From positions 40,813,402 through 40,877,401 of the forward strand of contig OV121086.1 of the NCBI GenBank assembly GCA_921293015.1: a DNA stretch of 64,000 nucleotides, written 5' to 3'. The stretch comes from Phorcus lineatus. Taxonomy: Eukaryota; Mollusca; Gastropoda; Trochida; Trochidae. Every line of letters starts with the position of its first letter. The stretch's first letter is position 1. The notes below the pieces were generated by a model, which had not been told where the DNA came from, ran no database searches, and was given only the letters and a program-made list of their open reading frames with translations. Made by a program: the position numbers and the translations under genes. Below are positions 50,451 to 61,890 of the stretch, one piece after another.

Positions 50451-53400
50451 TTAGAGAAGCAGAGAAGGTCGACAAAAGAACAAAACAGGTAATCAATGAC
50501 AGAGAATACCTAATTTACAATGCTGATCACATACAAACCGATGGTTTTTCCGAAAGAAGGAAGATTAACGTCACTGCAAAATCTACCGTTCGGGTTATTT
50601 GAGGAGATTGCAACGATGGATTAACTGATTTTGTTTGTAATTTGACAGTTTTTGGATATCGGGGAATTTTTATAGGAAGTATTTCAATGTTCTTTCTCAA
50701 AGTCGCATGGGTCGTATGGAGACAGCTTTAATACTGACGGGATTGTTTTTTTCCGAGACATTCATATTCATATGTGTTTAAGATTTTTTAGAATTAAAAA
50801 TCAAAATTGGTTTAATCTTGATAGCAGTCCTTGGTTCAATAACAAGAACAAATCGGTTATTTTCACAAAAGTTTTACACCAACAGCCCAACTGAAAAAAA
50901 AAACAATGAAATTGTTACTGTAACTAGCAAGTCAGATATGATTCAAGGTGGTTGTTTCATGGTCTTTTCATTTAGTGAACTGTTAATTTGTGTTAATTTA
51001 TTTGATTAAATACCTAATATTTCTTTAAATGTTACTGTATTTTATTATATTTCAATGTGTAAATTTCCTACTAAATATAAACAATGTCTTGGACTGCTCC
51101 TATAACGAAATACCCTCTGCAACTAAAAGTTGGTTACTCTGGTACAATCTGTATTTTCACGAGATTCCAGTATTAAAGGATAACTAAGTTTGACATCACC
51201 AGATCTATGAACTTATACTGTTTTTTAAAAATATGTGATATGAAATATATTCACGTGCACATTCTAAACCAAATTTTTATTTCAGCAAAATCTTCTGATT
51301 TTGATGTCTCTTCTATAAAATATGAAGAATTTCATATCTAAAAAACCCATTGAATTGAAATCATTCCAACGAATTATAAGCACACCAGGCAAAATAAACA
51401 ATGTTTAGTTCTGTTCATGCATAAAAATCACAGTATAAAATACTTATATAGGTTTCTTCTCTTGCAAATACAGTTTTCAATGAATAGCATTAGCTTTGAA
51501 AGACAATCTGGATCTGCACAACAAGGATGAAAAATAAGCCTGATTGTTGCTGTGTCGTCATCGGTGAAAACACACGATCGTCATGACAACTATTTACGTT
51601 TTCATTTCTAACTCTTCTTCCTCATAATCTGCATATACAAATTAAATATTTGGAGGATTTACGTTTATTTGAACACCAATTTGAAAGTATCACAAATGGA
51701 AATAGTTACAAACTGAGTTTATTAGACGTTTTTCGGCGATTCTGATTGGACAAGAGCTCTCGAAAACAAACAACCATTTGATGAATGCAGCAAATATGTA
51801 CGTTCTTACACCGTGCATTCATACGTTTTCACAATTTAATAGCACAATTTATAAGCAAAGGCTAGTCCTTTTATGACAACTGCGGGTCACATTGCTTCTT
51901 TTGCAAAATAAGAAATTACTTCATCTCTTCATCTTTACAACTGCGTTGATAATACTTTTGTCTCCCATTAGAAACCTTTATCTTCACCGAGATTCTAATG
52001 ACCACAGGTCGCGTCATTTTGTAATTATAAGGTTTATTATATATTGTTTTGGCTCTATCGATGATAAACAACAAATTTTGTATAAATACAAATAATATAC
52101 AATTAACACTTTACACAATACACTTTTTTGCTGTTATACATCGACAGAAGCAACATGTAAAACAATCTCTAAATTCAACTGCATCATAACACACGCTTTC
52201 TTTGCGACCACATGTACAGTCCTATTTCAGGTTAGCACGATTCAATCATTGTACCTAAAAGGAACAGTGGCATGTTTTTTAAGTGATCTCGCGAATACGA
52301 AAATGTTTTCAAATGCTAGACATTGTTTTTAATCAAACGAAGCCATTTTAAAACGAATGTACCATGATAGGATAAGCTATGCAAATCGTTTCCATACCCC
52401 AAATGATTGACAGGTGTTCAAACAAAATTAACTGCCAGTGGTTTTTGTTTGATACTTGATTATTTCCTCTACGACCAAGGGTTACTGGGTTTAGTAATGG
52501 GATGTTTTGACCCTCTGGAGATAAAAAAATTGGCATAAGCTAATGTTTATTTGGGAAATTTTAACATATAAAATATTACCAAAAACGTGCTACTGCCCCT
52601 TTAAAACCTTCGAATATTAGACATTCAATATAATAATATGTCGAAGTCGACAATTCGGTTACACCATTAAACAGGGCTATGATAAACTTACCGTTTACAC
52701 TAGAGATAAAAAGAGGTTTCCAATCAATGCCTACTGAAGGGATTTTATCACACAGCATGAAAGTAGTCATTAAACATCTCAGAAAGGAACATTTGGTAAC
52801 ACTATTAGAAAGTCCTCTAACTAATAGCGGTAAATATACAATTTCACCCATTTGTAATTAGGAGGGGTGTTATTTCTCGTTGATGTGAAACAGTAATTGA
52901 AATGCTTGTATTGAATGCATCGCTATGGTTTGAGATTCGCTGGATTATAAGGTTGATCATGTTAATCTCTCTAATTGTTTTCATGATAATACCATTGGCA
53001 AATTTAATTTTGAGTGCAGTGCTTCAAACAATCGAATGGAGTCATTCAGAAATTTTAAATAAGAATAAAAATAAATCAAAGTTTTTGATACCTTGGCAAC
53101 TTAACTAAACTACACCGACATTGGTGTGGGTAGGACTGCAGAGTTTATTCAGAATATACTTTGTAAATTATGTCTTGTTATACATACATATACAACATAC
53201 AATGTCGCAATATTAAAGAAGGCTATAAAATGGTACATAAATTGCACATATATGTATCATGTGATGTTTTTTCGTAAGAAGAATTCCTAATAAGGATTCT
53301 GTGTATATGAGCTAGCGTTTTACATTTATTACATATCATCAAACAAAAGCATGTCAGGGGTTTTTAGAAAAGAAATTTTATCATTGCTGTTTTATATCTT

Positions 53401-53756
53401 ACATTCTTCTGTTCCATCAAAAGTCTTTCAATAGACTGAAATCTTGGATCCAACCGTGACAAAGCAGTGAGTTTATGTCGACTACAACATAAACATACAC
53501 ACTCGGATTAACATCCGAAGTGTCAATACATAATAAATTAAAATCGAGAGGTTGAGATGACGAAATGGTGACAAAGAGCGCTGAGATACACCCAAGGGAT
53601 ACACGATGACTAAACGTTATTGAAAACACATGTTGATTTCTTTCTAAACCGTTATCGAAATTTGACATACTTTTTCAATATGGAGTGTTATCTGTGAAGA
53701 TTATAAGTCGTTATTTCTACTTGTTTATCCTATCTAGCACATGTGTGTTTTCTCAG
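50451..53756. other. No supported gene upstream of the collagen C4-like gene
   Basis: Several short frames have no motif. A minus-strand frame at 52851-52576 (IDWKPLFISSVNG just before GTAAGTTT) could be an exon with a donor site, but the plus strand is also open there. TTTAAAGGGGCAGTAGCAC (reverse complement, near 52585-52603) resembles a MITE end. The 5' UTR exon and promoter of the 53.8 kb gene should lie here but were not located. Confidence 0.3.
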
Positions 53757-53790
53757 CGTGGATCTACAATTCTGTTAGACAATTTTCAAC
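53757..53790 (+). other. 5' UTR part of the first coding exon, after a splice acceptor
   Basis: CACATGTGTGTTTTCTCAG ending at 53756 is a good 3' splice site, 34 bp before the ATG at 53791. This suggests a non-coding exon further upstream. Alternatively transcription starts close to here; no TATA box is obvious. Confidence 0.45.
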
Positions 53791-55865
53791 ATGTCTATTC
53801 TGAATATCTTGTCTTTAATTCTTATCCAAATCACTGTTTCTGGCTTCATTATTCCAATTACAAAATCTGACGGAAGTTTGGATGTTTCAAGTTTGTTGAG
53901 TCATATATCCCTCCTTGAACAGAAAATAGAAGGAAAAGCTTCTGGCGATGTGGTCAAAAATCTGGAGGCCCAGCTTGCAGCCACACTAAGTGATTTCAAA
54001 GTGTCCCAAGGCAAACTCGAAATTGCTCAAGAAGAACTGAAAGAAGTAAGATCTGAACTTAAGTCGACTCAGATTGATGTTGCCGTTCTAAAGAGCAAGC
54101 TTGAAACACGAACCCTGAACAATAGCACGTCAGGTCAGTTGAATGTGATAATGATTATTAGTTTCGTCGCTTGAAGTTATTGACTTGTTATTAGTTGACA
54201 CTGATTTTTATTCTGTTGTACGTATGCAAACATAAGTAAAATCTCTAATTCTGACTCAAGGTGGTGTAACATTTAAGAGATGGGGACGAACTACTTGCCC
54301 AGCTGATACCAAGGTTGTATATAAAGGTAGGTGCCGTTATTTCTCATTTATAGGATTGTTTTGGGGGGTTTGTTTTTGCTATACTTTACAATTTTACATT
54401 GATCAATACGATCAATCGGTTCGCCGGAATATTACCCGTGCAAAATAAAGTTCTGCCACCGTTTTAATAAGACTGACCGACATCCAAAATAAACTTTACA
54501 CATTTTTTAATGAAATACCTAAAATGGTTAAATATTAGTTGAAAATAGCGAAATAGCGAAAATTTAACCACCGCAAACGCTTTCTCTCAGTGACGTCATG
54601 GATGGTACACGGCGAAGGTCGGAATGTCGATATGTATAGACAGCGATTGACCCCAATCTAGTTAAAACTAGCTGTAATACAATACGTCCCGAAGTCCGTT
54701 ATTATTGACGCATCAATACATCTAGTTTTAACTAGATTGCGATTGACCCCTAAGCTTCAACACATTGTTGATGTCAGCTGAGGTGACAACATGGGGATTG
54801 GCATGCAATGTTAAATCTTAGTGATTGTCAAACTTTCAAGCCCGGTCAACGATTGAACAACTCATAGACGTTTCAAAATGACTTGTTAGACTTCACTAAC
54901 ATCTTACAGTTAGTGAACAAGCTTCGATGCATATTTTACGTGAACACTGAAGCAGCTGATGACAAATGACGTTTTGGAAACGTTGAGGCATAGATTTTAT
55001 CAAATAACACATTCAATGACTTTTTATGTTCAGAAGAAATTAGCGAGACAAAATTATCAAAACGAACGTCTTGGAACCAAAATTTTGACCCCTGCTTACT
55101 TTAGATTTCTATAATGCCAAAATGGTTACTTTACTTTTGACAATAAGTGATTGGTTGGTTAGGGAAATATTAGTGTTAATATAAAAGGTATTGGAGAAAA
55201 TATAAGAGGTATTTTCTAATAGTTCCATCATTTTCATTTATTTTAGTTACAATTTGATGTAAAGATAATTTTTAACGTCAGCTTAGTACCATTTTTTCAT
55301 AAAACAAATAATCAAAGTCACTTGATAAATATGGTATGTCAAGTACACAAAAAGTCGTTTACTATACTTTCTTAATTTATATGATTTAGGTTATGCGGGA
55401 GGGACATGGTACAATGATACAGGAGGTTCAGCCACAACCCTCTGTCTTCCTGAACAACCCATATATGGCAACCACACTGACGTGCATAACATTTACAGCA
55501 CACACATATTCGGAACCGAGTATCAGGCATTGTACACCGGGGCTCCATTTGCACCACTAAATGACGATGACGTCCCTTGCGCTGTTTGCGAAAGAAGTTC
55601 GAAGACGATGACTGTCATGATTCCTGCCCGAAATCGCTGCTACCCAGGCTGGACTCAGGAGTATACAGGATATCTGATGGCCGGACTTCCGATTGAAGCA
55701 CCATCTGACTACATCTGTGTCGACATGGAGGCCGAAGCTGTACCAGGGGGACAAGCAAATGAGAACGGACACGTGTTGTATCCTGTTGAATCACAATGTG
55801 GTTCGCTCGCCTGTCCTCCCTATCACAATAACTGGGAACTGACTTGCGTTGTCTGTTCAAAATAA
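53791..55865 (+). CDS. Short-chain collagen C4-like secreted protein
   Basis: Three coding exons: 53791-54133, 54261-54326 and 55390-55865. Introns of 127 and 1063 bp have GT..AG ends, and both are phase 1. The product has 294 residues. Residues 1-18 (MSILNILSLILIQITVSG) are a signal peptide. About 28-108 is a charged heptad-type coiled coil (IAQEELKEVRSELKSTQIDV), probably for oligomerisation. From 115 the conserved domain starts FKRWGRTTCP, with TELVY-like KVVYKGYAGG, and has ten cysteines: 127, 155, 200, 203, 220, 246, 273, 278, 289 and 292. CYPGW and LACPPY lie within it. N-X-S/T sites are NST near 111 and NDT at 145. There is no Gly-X-Y repeat, so despite the family name it is not a collagen. 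Bivalve genomes hold many paralogues, secreted into matrix, mucus or haemolymph; the exact role is unknown. All exons join in frame, so it looks intact. An overlapping frame at 53685 is a shadow. Confidence 0.88.
54643..54750. repeat. Small palindromic element in intron 2 of the collagen C4-like gene
   Basis: Order: GCGATTGACCCC (54643-54654), AATCTAGTTAAAACTAG (54655-54671), 50 bp, CTAGTTTTAACTAGATT (54722-54738), GCGATTGACCCC (54739-54750). The 17-bp arms are exact inverted repeats and the 12-bp outer repeats are exact direct repeats. Each arm is itself nearly palindromic (CTAGTT..AACTAG). It may be an 84-bp MITE with a 12-bp target duplication, or an RNA or DNA hairpin element. Confidence 0.7.
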
Positions 55866-55866
55866 A
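55861..55866 (+). terminator. Possible polyadenylation signal overlapping the stop codon
   Basis: AATAAA begins inside the last sense codon and includes TAA. If used, the 3' UTR would be only about 10-30 nt. Another AATAAA is at 56399-56404, giving a UTR of about 550 nt, which is more usual. Confidence 0.3.
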
Positions 55867-56124
55867 GATAACATGATAAACGTAAGTTTACACACGATGT
55901 ACATTTAATTACTGATAAGAACATTAGACGACTCTTCTAGAGTCGAAGTCAATTTAAAATCGTGGTAAGTTCTGTGTAAGAAAAAAAAAGATAACATGAA
56001 TATTTCATTTGGTTTTTTTTCATTTCATTGAAATTATAGCGCGGTCTTCTAAAGTTAGTATTAAGGCTTTGTGTTTCAAATCAACTTTTTGCCTACACAC
56101 GAATAATATACCACAAATATGTTT

Positions 56125-56370
56125 AAAGAGCCAATCCGTTGTTTGGATTTGATACAAATCTAAATGCCATATACGTTGATATGAATTCAAAACATCTAAA
56201 AAATTCATCCCATAATGACAAAAAAAATATGATAACTACTTGTTTTCAATATAAATTTCAAAAGAGCCTTGTATATGCGCAGTAGCCGAAGTCGCACATG
56301 CATACTGGTTATATAACACAAAACTGTCCTTTATTTTACGTGAATTAGTCAACCTCTTTTGACAGTGATT
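56125..56370 (+). mobile_element. Partial copy of the TTTAAAGAGCC MITE
   Basis: TTTAAAGAGCCAATCCGTTG, TTTGATACAAATCTAAATGC, CATATACGTTGATAT and TCAAAACATCTAA follow the left half of the MITE at 2933-3416 in order. The right terminus is missing. Confidence 0.6.
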
Positions 56371-57707
56371 GCGTCAAATTGTTTGATCCTACATGAGTAA
56401 ATAAAAATAAGAACTCCTTCAGCCCATAACTTGGACAAATTATGCATAGTTTATTATTAATGAAACAAAATTATTCAAACGTACACATCAAGTCATGTAG
56501 ATCATTTTAATTACAGGATCGATATTCTATTATAACGTTTCAACACAGTATAATGCAAATACTATAACAACACTTGCGCATCAGTCTTTAGAAACGATTC
56601 CTTGAATGTAGATCCTCACTTTCCTAATGTAACCGTGCACAAGAACCTTATAGAAGGTCACCCAGCATAAAAGGTTGAGAACAAAATGACACAACCTTCT
56701 TGAGCTGATTACTTGTGAGAGTATGAATAGAAAAGGCATATACAGAATATACTTAAAATATTTCAAATGGAATGAAATTTGGTGGGTATGTTTTCGTCAA
56801 AACTTAAAACACAATATTTATCAGAAGTTCGGCTGTTATAATGTTGAATGGTTTTACCTGATGTGGCTTTAATTACAAATTGGAAGATTGTTCTACTCCT
56901 CATATCCAATGTATAGAATTCTAAAGAGTAAAAGGTGTACGCTGAACATTGGAAGGGAAGTAAGTCTTATTAAACATCTGAATGAAGCATTCGTAAATGT
57001 CTTTTCAAGGAAACGTTTATAATTACTTATTGAGATACTATTTGAAATAAAATGAATATATTATATATCTGGAAATGAATGTTCAACATATATCAGGGAT
57101 CCCATTTTCTTCGAATCACAGGATGAATATTTTAAAAGATTGCTTTGGCAAATTACATTGTATGTAGTAAACAAATGTTAAAATCAGAAAAATATTCTTG
57201 ACTTCAAGACTAAAGAGAGGTTTTATTTAAACATCATATGAATATTAGAAAAATATGCCTGAAAATTTGTTCTTTGAACGTTCTTTTCCATTGTAACTTA
57301 CGGGATGTTGGTTTGATATACCTGTGTTTCAATATTCAATTTAATTTTCAATTCTACATTGTCGTAAAATCAGTTAGTAACGGTTTATCGTTTCACCTTC
57401 GTCAACCCGTGAATCTGAAATACTGCTGATATCTTGTTGTTAGATTCTCGTGTTGTATTTCGTGTTTTCATCACAAAAAACTCCTTACGGTGTATAAGTA
57501 TTTTTTTTGGATACGTATTACCGAGGGAGAAAAAGTTTTGAGTGAAATCTTGCAAAACAAGTGCAGCATTTACCACTCAGAACGACATGATTGTTTTATG
57601 GCATATTATACTTGAGCTCTTAGGTTTTCTATAAGATTATTGCATGGCATGATGTGAGGCGTCAGTCTTATATGCTTTTCTAATGAGAGCCAATTTTCAT
57701 CTCGACT
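56371..57707. other. No gene recognised
   Basis: AT-rich, with no motif in the short frames at 56581-56766, 57238-57429 and 57385-57576. Confidence 0.4.
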
Positions 57708-57741
57708 CCCCCCCCCCCCCCCCACACACACACACACACAA
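57708..57741. repeat. Poly-C followed by (CA)n microsatellite
   Basis: Sixteen C residues (57708-57723) run directly into about nine CA repeats. Such runs are prone to length error in assembly. Confidence 0.95.
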
Positions 57742-59079
57742 ACGGTGTTCGATAGATTTGTCGGTGCATGTTTCGTAAAGCGTCGTAAAATATCACCAAG
57801 AAGCTCAAGTGACGACCAGCCACAACGTTATTATATATATAACTAACTAATCATGTCTGCTCCACCTTGTTATATCTACATATTCCTTTTCCGGAGAAGG
57901 GTTCATTCGTGAAACTTATTGGTAGTAAATCCGTATCAAGATTTAACCTGATATCAATATTCTAACGACGACAGACTATCGTATTGTGAGAAGATCGAAT
58001 TGTAGAAACGTAATTAACGTACCTTCTGAAGTGACGCTTTCATCAGAATGTAGGTGTAAACGTTTATTAGGTCCTCTTAAATAGTCTTATAATCAAATTT
58101 TTAAAAGACATAATGAAGTGGATCAGAAAATTGACCTATATTGATTGAGAATGACTTTTTTTGCGTTTGTTCAATTTCAAGGCGAATTTGCTCTTTCATT
58201 CCAATTACGGCTGCTCAAAACTTCTTTGATTTTGTTATCATCACAAACGGAATAAAAAAGTTGGTAGAATGGTTTTTGCATTCAACTGACCTGCACGTGG
58301 TCAGACAAAGGTTTTTCTTGTCTTTTTGAAAACTGTAAGTTATTAAAATGGATGTTACTAGTGCAACTGCTAAATTATGTCAACTTTCATTCGTTTTCAT
58401 TTCTTTAGTTTAAATCATCGATTATCTGTCGATATAACAAATACCTTTTAAATGAAATCACAATGGACTTGCAATATAAATTACAAAAAAATTCAAATAC
58501 AAAATACAACACCATCTTAAATCTCTAATACAATCGTAAAGGAACGAGCATTTTCGTAATTTCTCTAATTTAAGACCTTTCTTAGCCACGAAAAGTTGAT
58601 TTTTTTTCTATATATTTTTGTTGTATTTTCTTAGTAATATTTCTGTTAATCCCATGTGCCCTTATTTTGAAATAACTCTGAAGAACTTTCACGAATTGAA
58701 GCTTTAAATTCTTTTTTTTCGGGAGCCCATTTCAGATATTTGTTCGTTTCATTTAGTTTACCTGTGTCCTTCTTTATTCTTTCTTGCTTTCATATTTTCT
58801 GTTTATGTTTACAGTAATCAAAGTACATGTTCACTTGTCTGAAATAGGGTTCAAAAAGGGAAACTGTAACGTAACTGTTTGTTACGATAATGTTTCTCCA
58901 ATATTCTATGTCGCTAGTCGGTTGAACATAGAGAAAATTCTTTAACCGTAGCTTTTTTTGTAAGAATCATATATCGGATGTTTTAGCCTTACAACAATTC
59001 CCTTTCCCACCTAAACAACTTACAACAATACAACTAAAGTTCACACGGCCACCATGGTAACACTTGAACCGGTTACAAC
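57742..59079. other. No gene recognised
   Basis: AT-rich. The frame at 58141-58329 has no motif. Confidence 0.4.
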
Positions 59080-59088
59080 TATAAAAGG
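59080..59088 (+). promoter_or_regulatory. TATA-like box
   Basis: TATAAAAGG in a locally GC-richer stretch (ACCGGTTACAACTATAAAAG), with a possible start about 30 bp downstream near CTGAAGAATGCC. The first ATG after it (59146) opens only about 24 codons. It may be a promoter of an undetected spliced or non-coding transcript. Confidence 0.25.
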
Positions 59089-60526
59089 TCGACAGTCCAG
59101 GCCCTGAAGAATGCCTTGACACTTCAGCTTACTTAACTGTTTCAATGGTCAGACTATGTAAGATAAACTATTGTAGAAGGCCTGTGGTTTCCTTTGTTGG
59201 CGGAAGTATATTCTTTTGACGCAGTGGGTATGAATGGTCACGCCCCGTTAATTACATAAGTTGACAGAGACTAAAGATTTACGACAGAAACTTTCGGACA
59301 GCGGGAGGTTTGGGATTCACTCTGTTTTTAATTGATGCATACTGAATTCTATGTGTGATTATGTCGTACTAAAAGCTTAAAGCCATGTATGTTTTAATAA
59401 TAGTAATGTTAACTTTATTATAGTAAAAATTGTCTCCAAATTTTTAAAAAGTTTTTCGTACCTGAAAAGTAGTAAGATGGTGTCTGGTACACATTTCAGC
59501 GGTGCTAGAGATCGCGGGTGGTAAAAGTCACACGCCCATGTCTACTTATCATCTTATCACTTTTTTATCCTTATACAATATCGAAAACTATCTACTTCTT
59601 AATACTGTCTAGTTTAACACGGCTTATATTACAGTTTAAGCCTTGTAACGGTGAACAAACTTAATGCTACTCACTTGAGAGATACAATATTCCAATAATA
59701 CCAGTGTTGTCTAAATATTCTTTAGTGATCATTCGCATAGAGTTCAACTGTTATTTGCAAACATTCAAATTCCAAAATGATAAATTCGAGAGGGTTGTTG
59801 TAAATTACGTTTATACTTATGATTAAGTTGTTGTTGTCGTCAATTACGTTTATGCTTATGCTTAAGTTCTTTATTTCGGTTAATGGTTAGGACAACGGCC
59901 CAATCACTACATAGAAAGGATTTATATACTAATAGTATATACTTATATGTTTTAATGTGTCTGATTCTGCTGTTTAATCTATTATTTCAGTTTGTGTTTC
60001 TTGATTCGACACTAATGAATGTATAACTGCTATATTTGATCTCTAATATACACCAACTTATGAACACATAAAACGCTGTTTCAGAAATGGCTTTTTTTCA
60101 ACAATGTGTTCGAGTTAAGGAAATATCAGTAATGACACTTTGTAGATCCAAATGTAAACACTACCATCATATTCTAGATCTATCTCAAATACTATATAAA
60201 AGTAAGGAGGTCAAGGTCACTATGTACAGGCAAGTTAAGTTCACACCAATACTTTTTAGTCCACCAACCAAATTAAAAAAAGCCTGTAAGGAAGAAATTT
60301 ACTCACCAAATCGGCTAGAAAAACTATGAATGCATTTCTGGCTTCAACAATATCTCTATAAATCCAGGGGGAGGTCATGTTTTGTGGTGATGTAATTTTC
60401 TAGAAAAAGGAGATTTTTGCACACAAAAAACTAAAAAATCAAGGGTAAAAGTGGGTTCTTTTTTTTTTAAATGATTGATCTAGCATATAGAACTTTAAAG
60501 TCAACATATTGCGTGTTTATTTGCAG
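59089..60526. other. No supported gene
   Basis: The frame at 60087-60329 follows an acceptor-like CGCTGTTTCAG (60084), but its product has no motif. It could be an upstream exon for 60527-60621, with no further evidence. Confidence 0.25.
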
Positions 60527-60621
60527 CGTTACGTCTATGGATGAATGTGGAACGTGCTGCGAGTAAAATTAACCCAGCTCAAAGGATGAAATTGGAGCAA
60601 CTTACTCATAATTTGATTTAG
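60527..60621 (+). CDS. Candidate orphan terminal exon, unknown protein
   Basis: An acceptor TGCGTGTTTATTTGCAG (ending 60526) is followed by a frame reading RLWMNVERAASKINPAQRMK, then LEQLTHNLI and TAG. The composition is protein-like and helix-forming and stands out from AT-rich surroundings. The family is not recognised and no firm upstream exon was found. Confidence 0.28.
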
Positions 60622-61689
60622 TACCAAATCTTGTTTACCGTTCTAGACTCGTGACAGTAAAATCTAAGTTAACATTGTATAGGTTTCGTAGAGAGGTTAG
60701 TGTCCATTTGAATGCATCATATGCGAGATAGTGAATACTAAGTTTTCTGATGAGGATAAAATTCACCGATTGGAATATCCCTTTGACAACTGCATTGAGG
60801 TATTTTTATCGTGTTATACCCAAACATTATATGACTTAATATTTGCAATATTTTTCTAAATAAGCATACACACAAGAAAAACTAAATGTATACTAGCTCT
60901 GATACAATGGAATTTAATGCAAATTGCACGAGAATGCAGTTATAAAAAATTATCAGTAAATTAGAATCAGCTAAAATCAATACTGAAATTTGTTCCAAGG
61001 GAAATGAAAATTAAAAAGTCTACGAATCATCGTATTCATGCAAACGTATAAAGTAAGGAATTTAATTGAAATATAAAACTTATAATGGATGTGATAAACC
61101 TTTGTCCTGTACAGCATCAACAATCACAAATTATGGTTAAAGTACTTTCAATTCACACCTTTATCTATTTCTCTTTTTACAGTTTTAATGCGATTCAGCG
61201 TAATTTCTTGTCCTAACTGTTTCTTAGTATTTGCCGAACTTCCCGTTAAAGTTAACCAGCTGTTCTCTAAATCTACGAAATAGAGTAAATGTGTTTATGA
61301 TTATGGTAATATGAAATTATTTCATACTTAAGAAGGACTTTATTTAATATATCTTCATACCTGTCGTGTCAAGACACCAGACCTTGTATTATCGAAATTA
61401 AAAAAGGCAAATTACACACCAGTATTATTTTATGTTATTTCCATACCATAATGGCGTAATTCAAAATCAGCATTTGATTTTAGTTCGTTACTCTATTTTG
61501 CTTATAGTTATACTTTATGGCCCGTATATATATATATATTGTTTTCGATGATAAAACACAAACGGCCAGAAAGATGTTGTTAGGTCGAAATGGCACTTTA
61601 ATTTCACATCATTATTAGTTAAATAACTTTATAAACACTACCAATCAATTCTTGTCTCTGTATCTGCTGGCAATAAGATTTTATGATTA
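60622..61689. other. No gene recognised
   Basis: AT-rich DNA. Confidence 0.4.
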
Positions 61690-61890
61690 CGTTTGAGTCA
61701 TTAGCGCGCCATTCCCGGTTTCCGATCATAAATTACAACTTAAATCTTTTTATTATCTCTTTGCTGAACTGATAAGCATTGAGATGTTGATTTTCATAGA
61801 CAACCACTACTTCTCGATCAAATAACACAATTTACAAAATTGGACATATCAAAGCCAAAGAACATACGCTGTGTCCCTTTATTTACTACT
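61690..61890 (+). mobile_element. Fragment sharing the Tc1-like tail and MITE core
   Basis: GTTTGAGTCATTAGCGCGCC and GGTTTCCGATCATAAAT parallel 43370-43412 and 3220-3265. Further on, CTTCTCGATCAAATAACACA (61810-61829) parallels CTTCACGATCAAATGACACC in the MITE (3342-3361), and GTGTCCCTTTA near 61871 parallels its GTGGCTCTTTA end. So this is a relic of the right half of that MITE family. Confidence 0.6.

Noticed and set aside
53685-53870. 61-residue frame overlapping the start of the collagen C4-like gene
   Set aside because: It is out of frame with the conserved exons. The frame from 53791 has the signal peptide, coiled coil and correct splice phase.
55372-55860. Three minus-strand frames over the last exon of the collagen C4-like gene
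   Set aside because: They are shadows of the conserved plus-strand exon.
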